Assembly (NCBI GenBank): GCA_942491525.1
Contig: CALOBW010000030.1
Location: 1 to 64,000, forward strand
Source: CAYWBU01 sp942491525
Lineage (GTDB): Bacteria > Desulfobacterota > Desulfomonilia > UBA1062
Direction: 5' to 3'
Length of the DNA stretch: 64,000 nucleotides
Both the position numbers and the translations under genes were made by a program. The notes beneath the pieces are model-generated. The model did no database searches. It was not told where the DNA came from and was given only the letters and a program-made list of their open reading frames with translations. Positions within the stretch are counted from its first letter, which is position 1; every line of letters starts with the position of its first letter. Shown here piece after piece: positions 60,525 through 64,000 of the stretch.

Positions 60525-60971
60525 ATGAACAAAGTACTGCACGGTTTTGAGAAAATTATAATAACAGCCCTCCTGGTTATGATGATAATCGTGGTCTTTC
60601 TGGGCACGATTGAACTGGGCATAATCCTGGTGACCCAGATGATGAATTCCGAGCCCTGGCCGCTCATGCTGGGCATCGATGAAATGCTGACCGGATTCGG
60701 TTTCTTCATGATGATCCTGATCGGTCTGGAGCTGGTGGAGACCATCAAGGTCTACCTGATAAGTGACGAGATCTTCGTTGAGGTTATCTTCCTGGTGGCC
60801 ATCATTGCCATCTCGCGCAAGGTGATCATCCTGGATTTCAAAAAGACTGACCCCATGACCCTGCTGGGAATGGCGGCCATCATCATTGCCCTCTCGGCCG
60901 GTTTTTTCCTGGTCAAAAAGGCCATGCACACCGGTCCGCCCATCAACACGCACAGGGACGGCCAGCGTTAG
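60525..60971 (+). CDS. PsiE-family membrane protein
   Basis: A 148-residue protein with four membrane helices (IIITALLVMMIIVVFLGTIE; DEMLTGFGFFMMILIGLELV; VEVIFLVAIIAISRKVIILD; LGMAAIIIALSAGFFLVKKA). The G-F-F-x-x-x-L-I-x-L-E-L-x-E-T loop and the AISRK segment fit the phosphate-starvation-inducible PsiE family. It is named for phosphate induction in E. coli but its role is unclear. CAGGTAG lies before the ATG. Divergent from the permease. Confidence 0.82.
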   Translation: MNKVLHGFEKIIITALLVMMIIVVFLGTIELGIILVTQMMNSEPWPLMLGIDEMLTGFGFFMMILIGLELVETIKVYLISDEIFVEVIFLVAIIAISRKVIILDFKKTDPMTLLGMAAIIIALSAGFFLVKKAMHTGPPINTHRDGQR

Positions 60972-61039
60972 GCAACATTGTTTAAATACTTTTGCACCCG
61001 GGTCCAGGTTCTGATATAGATCAGCTATCGGAGGGACCC

Positions 61040-62554
61040 ATGCATAGATTCTGGCGCGCTGTTTACACTCTACTGACAATCAACCTGTTGGGCTTTCTGG
61101 CCGTCATCGGCCTGGTGCGACCCAACTGGTTTGACATCAACCGTTTCCTGAGCGAGGCGATCGGCACCCAGGCGGCCTGGGTCAACATCATTCTGGCGCT
61201 CTCGCTTCTGCTCTGCATCACGGTCTGGCGCATGCGTAGCAAGCCGGCCGGAATTTTCAGGCGGCTGCTGCCCTGGCCCATATTCGCAATTTACAACGCC
61301 ATGCTCTACCTGCTGTTAAGCGAGATGGGCAGCGAGCTCGGCATCATCGAGCTGCAGTTCTTCGAACTGCTGCCCCTGACCATAACCCTGCTCCTGCTGG
61401 CGCTGCTGATTGTGGTGCTGCCGGGCTGGCAGCTCTGGCAGCACAGAAAACTCAGAATCGGCGTTCTGCTGGGCATCCTCCTGGGCGGCATTCTATTCAT
61501 GCGCGGCGGCCCCTCAATCGTGGCCGGCCCCTATCTGCAGAACCCGCACAGCCTGAACGTCATGTGGGTCACCGACAAGGAGTGCCTGGGCTGGGTCGAG
61601 ATTGACGGCCGCAGGATCTATTCCAGCCGCGACGGTCTGCGCAATGTGGGCCGCATCCACCGGGTTGAGCTGGGGGATGTTGCAGGCGGCACCAGCTACC
61701 GGGTCTTCGCGCGCGAGGTGCGCAACATCTTCCCGATCAATGCAACTTTCGGCCCGACCGTCAGCAGCGGCCCCAAAACGATCCGCAAGGCCGCCGGCGA
61801 CCGCTTCAGCTTCCTGGTGCTCAATGACCTGCATGAAAATGTCAGCCTCTTCCACCAGATCATCAGCAGCGACTACGCAACCGCCTGCGACTTCATCGTG
61901 CTCAACGGCGACTTCTTCAACCATGTGGACAGCCACTACCAGATCGTCAGCCGCCTGCTCAGGCCGGCGGACGCACTGGACGGCGCAATTCCCTTCATCC
62001 TGACCCGCGGCAACCATGAGACCCGCGGCGCCCTGGCCCGCAAGCTGCCGGAATATCTGGGCACGCCCTACTACCAGGCCTTTGATTACGGCCAGGCCCG
62101 CATTATCATTCTGGACGGCGGCGAAGACAAGCGTGACGACCATGAGGAGTACAGCGGACTGGTGGACTTCGGCGCCTACCGCCGGGATCAGCTGGCCTGG
62201 CTGCAGCAGGAGCTCACGGGCTGGCAGCCGCAGGGGCTGCAGATCGCCCTCAACCACATCCCCTTCAATGAGTTCCAGCTTCAGGAGGAGCCCTTCAACG
62301 CCTACCAGCGCGACTTCTGCCGGCTGCTGGGCGACGCCGGCCTCGAACTGATGCTGAGCGGCCACTGGCATGAGACGCGCTACTTTGAACCCACAGCGTC
62401 GAGCAGCTTCAACATCCTCTGGGGCGGCGGCGACGCCTATGAGGATGGCGCCTACCGGCCGGTGCTGGTGGAAGTCGACGGCTCCAGCGCCACCGTCAGG
62501 GTCATCGACGTCAACGGAGAGACACTTCAGGTCCATCAGGTGCCGGGCTCTTGA
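61040..62554 (+). CDS. Membrane metallophosphoesterase
   Basis: About 504 residues. Four or five N-terminal helices (about 1-155) are followed by a purple-acid-phosphatase-like N-terminal beta domain (GPYLQNPHSLNVMWVTDKEC) and a calcineurin-type phosphoesterase: VLNDLHENVS, IVLNGDFFNH, RGNHETRG, NHIPFNEF and SGHWHE, covering the metal ligands D, D, N, H, H. ATG 61040 follows GGAGGGACCC; the earlier in-frame start at 60992 lies in the PsiE tail region and has no ribosome site. Substrate unknown. Confidence 0.9.
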   Translation: MHRFWRAVYTLLTINLLGFLAVIGLVRPNWFDINRFLSEAIGTQAAWVNIILALSLLLCITVWRMRSKPAGIFRRLLPWPIFAIYNAMLYLLLSEMGSELGIIELQFFELLPLTITLLLLALLIVVLPGWQLWQHRKLRIGVLLGILLGGILFMRGGPSIVAGPYLQNPHSLNVMWVTDKECLGWVEIDGRRIYSSRDGLRNVGRIHRVELGDVAGGTSYRVFAREVRNIFPINATFGPTVSSGPKTIRKAAGDRFSFLVLNDLHENVSLFHQIISSDYATACDFIVLNGDFFNHVDSHYQIVSRLLRPADALDGAIPFILTRGNHETRGALARKLPEYLGTPYYQAFDYGQARIIILDGGEDKRDDHEEYSGLVDFGAYRRDQLAWLQQELTGWQPQGLQIALNHIPFNEFQLQEEPFNAYQRDFCRLLGDAGLELMLSGHWHETRYFEPTASSSFNILWGGGDAYEDGAYRPVLVEVDGSSATVRVIDVNGETLQVHQVPGS

Positions 62555-62612
62555 CCCAGGTCAAAGCCCTCCTACTAAAGACACTGTATAAACAGCCCCA
62601 AAGGAGGGCACC

Positions 62613-62960
62613 ATGGCCTACATAAAAAATATAAACGCTTCGGAAGTTAACGACCTGACCACACTGGTGGACTATGCCGAGGGCCAGGTCGTCTCGCGCA
62701 CCCTGGCCCAGAATCCGGCCCTCAGCCTGACCCTCTTCGCCTTTGCCGCCGGAGAGGGCGTCAGCACCCATACGGCGCCGGGCGACGCCCTGCTGCAGGT
62801 CATCGACGGGCAGGCGCGGGTCACCATCGACCGTGACATCTTCAAGGTTAAGGCGGGTGAATCGATTGTCATGCCGGCCAACATTCCGCATGCGGTGGAT
62901 GCCGACGAACCCTTCAAGATGCTGCTGACAATCGTCAAGCCGGCGGGTTTTGCGAAGTAG
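62613..62960 (+). CDS. Cupin-domain protein
   Basis: A 115-residue beta-barrel protein. SLTLFAFAAGEGVSTHTAPG is cupin motif 1 and ESIVMPANIPHAVDADEPFK motif 2; of the metal ligands the usual first His pair is reduced to one (STHTAPGD) with a second His in IPHAV. Such small cupins bind metal and hold regulatory or enzymic roles. AAGGAGG precedes the ATG. It overlaps the convergent membrane gene by 26 bp. Confidence 0.88.
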   Translation: MAYIKNINASEVNDLTTLVDYAEGQVVSRTLAQNPALSLTLFAFAAGEGVSTHTAPGDALLQVIDGQARVTIDRDIFKVKAGESIVMPANIPHAVDADEPFKMLLTIVKPAGFAK

Positions 62961-63354
62961 GACTGAGGGAGCCCCAGAGCAGGATGGCCGCGCAGGCCAT
63001 CAGGCTCAGCGCCCCCAGGCCGACCACCGGCACAAAGAGCATTGATCCGCCGCTCAGGCCCCGCAGAATCAGCCCCAGCGGCATGATCAGCGCGCCAATC
63101 GCCAACCACGAGCAGTAGCGGCGCCAGCGGCTGCGCAGATTCAGATGATCAACCAGGCCGCCCACGATCAGGTTGAGCAGCGCAATCGGCATGCCATGGG
63201 TATGACCGGCCCGCAGCAGCACCCTCTCGAGGGTCATGGCGTAGAAGCCCTGTTCCAGAAAGGGATCCAGACTGAAACCCAGCCAAAAGCCGAACACCGC
63301 GCCCAGAATCAGGGTGGCACCGCCCACCGCCACATTAATCGCACCGATCTTCAT
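62935..63354 (-). CDS. Small membrane protein, unknown function
   Basis: About 139 residues, four helices (INVAVGGATLILGAVFGFWL; GMPIALLNLIVGGLVDHLNL; WLAIGALIMPLGLILRGLSG; LFVPVVGLGALSLMACAAIL). An LLRAGHTHGMPIALLNL motif with two His sits before helix 2. AGGAGG precedes ATG 63354; the upstream in-frame codons to 63417 are not translated as part of it. Its 3' end overlaps the cupin gene end by 26 bp. No family recognised with certainty. Confidence 0.8.
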   Translation of the reverse strand: MKIGAINVAVGGATLILGAVFGFWLGFSLDPFLEQGFYAMTLERVLLRAGHTHGMPIALLNLIVGGLVDHLNLRSRWRRYCSWLAIGALIMPLGLILRGLSGGSMLFVPVVGLGALSLMACAAILLWGSLSPTSQNPPA

Positions 63355-63431
63355 CGCAACCTCCTGCTGGGCATAATTATAAGGGCGTTCAGCCGACTTG
63401 CCATCCAATGCCCGCAATCTATTATAAATGC

Positions 63432-63692
63432 ATGAACTGCTGGGAATTCCAAAAATGCGGCCGCGAGCCGGGCGGCGAGAAAGTGACCAGCCTGGGGCTC
63501 TGTCCGGCGGCCTACAATGAAAAGTACAACGGCTACAACAACGGCCTCAACGCGGGCCGCTACTGCTGGCGGGCGGCCGGCACCCTGAGCCGCAGCAACA
63601 TCTGTCCCATGTCCGAAAATCTGCTGAGCTGCGCCCAGTGTGACTTCTACCATCTGGTGCGCTCCGAAGAGGGCGACCGCTTCGTGGTCTGA
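63432..63692 (+). CDS. Two-CW domain protein (second copy)
   Basis: About 86 residues. MNCWEFQKCGREPGGEKVTS, LGLCPAAYNE, YCWRAAGTLS, ICPMSENLLSCAQCDFYHLV. Same two-CW family as 42348-42650, with which it shares the Cys-Trp pairs and the final CxxC. The first ATG of the frame is at 63408, but the family begins with N-C-W, so 63432 is preferred. TATAAA lies just before the ATG and no Shine-Dalgarno exists, so initiation may be leaderless. It sits right before a PAS regulator gene. Confidence 0.82.
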   Translation: MNCWEFQKCGREPGGEKVTSLGLCPAAYNEKYNGYNNGLNAGRYCWRAAGTLSRSNICPMSENLLSCAQCDFYHLVRSEEGDRFVV

Positions 63693-63723
63693 TTTTTAAG
63701 TGTACTATGGCCGGCAAGAGGGC

Positions 63724-63729
63724 TATAAT
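63724..63729 (+). promoter_or_regulatory. Probable -10 box of the PAS regulator gene
   Basis: A perfect TATAAT ends 8 nt before the ATG at 63738, so transcription would start about 1-3 nt from the start codon. No clear -35 box and no Shine-Dalgarno are present. Confidence 0.4.
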
Positions 63730-63737
63730 CCTCTGAC

Positions 63738-64000
63738 ATGAGTTCAGCCATGACCAAGCTCAGCCAGACCATCTGCCAGGCCATTCCCGACGGACTCTTC
63801 TCGGTTGACAAAGATTTCCGCATCACCTTCTTCAGTCCATCGGCCGAGGAGATCACCGGCATCAGAGCCGGGGACGCCCTGGGACGCACCTGCTGGGAAG
63901 TGCTGCACTCCAACCTCTGCGAGAAGGAGTGTCCGCTCAACGAAGCCCTTCATTCCGGCCAGCCGGTCACCAACCGCATCGCCTCCATCGTCAATGCCGA
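63738..64000 (+). CDS. PAS-domain regulator, 3' end outside window
   Basis: 87 codons are visible. TICQAIPDGLFSVDKDFRIT, FFSPSAEEITGIRAGDALG and TCWEVLHSNLCEKECPLNEA form a PAS domain with cysteines in the pattern C-x-W...C-xxx-C. Such a PAS with C/C residues is frequent at the front of sigma-54-dependent (NtrC-type) activators in deltaproteobacteria, so an AAA+ and Fis domain probably follow beyond the window. That continuation is inference. It could also be a histidine kinase. Confidence 0.75.
   Translation, partial: MSSAMTKLSQTICQAIPDGLFSVDKDFRITFFSPSAEEITGIRAGDALGRTCWEVLHSNLCEKECPLNEALHSGQPVTNRIASIVNA

Noticed and set aside
1..64000. tRNA, rRNA, CRISPR arrays and riboswitches
   Set aside because: Intergenic regions were read for cloverleaf-like sequences, regularly spaced direct repeats and known aptamer words; none was convincing. 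An RNA-model scan was not possible.

Overview
The window is chromosomal DNA from a Gram-negative bacterium. Outer-membrane Omp85-type and lipoprotein genes, SD-led operons and a mostly GC-rich coding background show this. Two-CW domain proteins, an MglA-like GTPase, HD-GYP and HDOD proteins, and a PAS regulator of the sigma-54 activator type together suggest a deltaproteobacterial (Desulfobacterota-like) lineage. That placement is inference; no rRNA, tRNA or phylogenetic marker lies in the window. Several AT-rich islands (about 3.1-4.7, 12.3-15.3, 20.9-22.2, 25.3-28.0 and 55.3-57.6 kb) stand out and hold acquired-looking genes.

Layout. 0-3 kb: 3' part of a GH38 alpha-mannosidase. 3.1-5.9 kb: small cassette-like genes (hypothetical, GNAT), an HMA-like protein, a methyltransferase and a DUF1573 protein. 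5.9-8.7 kb: a cytochrome-c-like gene fragment and a tandem pair of DUF1254/DUF1214 secreted proteins. 8.9-12.3 kb: MFS transporter, STAS-like protein, LemA and DUF3137. 12.3-15.2 kb: an AT-rich run of single genes (GNAT, lipoprotein, Sel1 protein) separated by 45-73 bp imperfect palindromes with integron attC-like ends. 15.3-20.8 kb: amidase, isoprenylcysteine-type methyltransferase (apparently with an ATT start), FAD dehydrogenase, GH3 glucosidase. 20.9-25.3 kb: secreted proteins, including a large Ig/ricin-B/Cys-rich protein. 25.3-27.9 kb: a translationally coupled operon of membrane protein, TPR-membrane protein and TPR-AAA+ ATPase.

30.0-40.0 kb is the most striking block. A minus-strand operon (REC-PAS histidine kinase, REC-PAS, two REC-HD-GYP proteins, HDOD) faces a plus-strand operon with 4-bp overlaps (MglA-like GTPase, histidine kinase, and a REC-T2SSE_N-PilB/GspE ATPase-zinc-ribbon fusion). 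It reads as one signalling module controlling a type IV pilus or type II secretion-like ATPase, probably through phosphorylation and cyclic-di-GMP.

40.0-54.9 kb: periplasmic binding proteins, cardiolipin synthase, two-CW protein, SGNH hydrolase, UbiD decarboxylase with a flavin-binding partner, acyl-CoA ligase with an SDR resembling 3-ketosphinganine reductase, SO_0444-type metal permease, TetR regulator with a perfect 18-bp palindrome in front of a membrane protein, DUF429 protein, Omp85 barrel. 54.9-57.6 kb: small membrane protein, hydrolase and lipoprotein embedded in REP-like palindromes. 57.6-64 kb: M23 peptidase, amino-acid permease fused to a PTS EIIA-like domain, PsiE, membrane metallophosphatase, cupin, small membrane protein, second two-CW protein and the start of a PAS regulator cut by the window edge. 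No rRNA, tRNA, CRISPR array or intact insertion sequence was seen.
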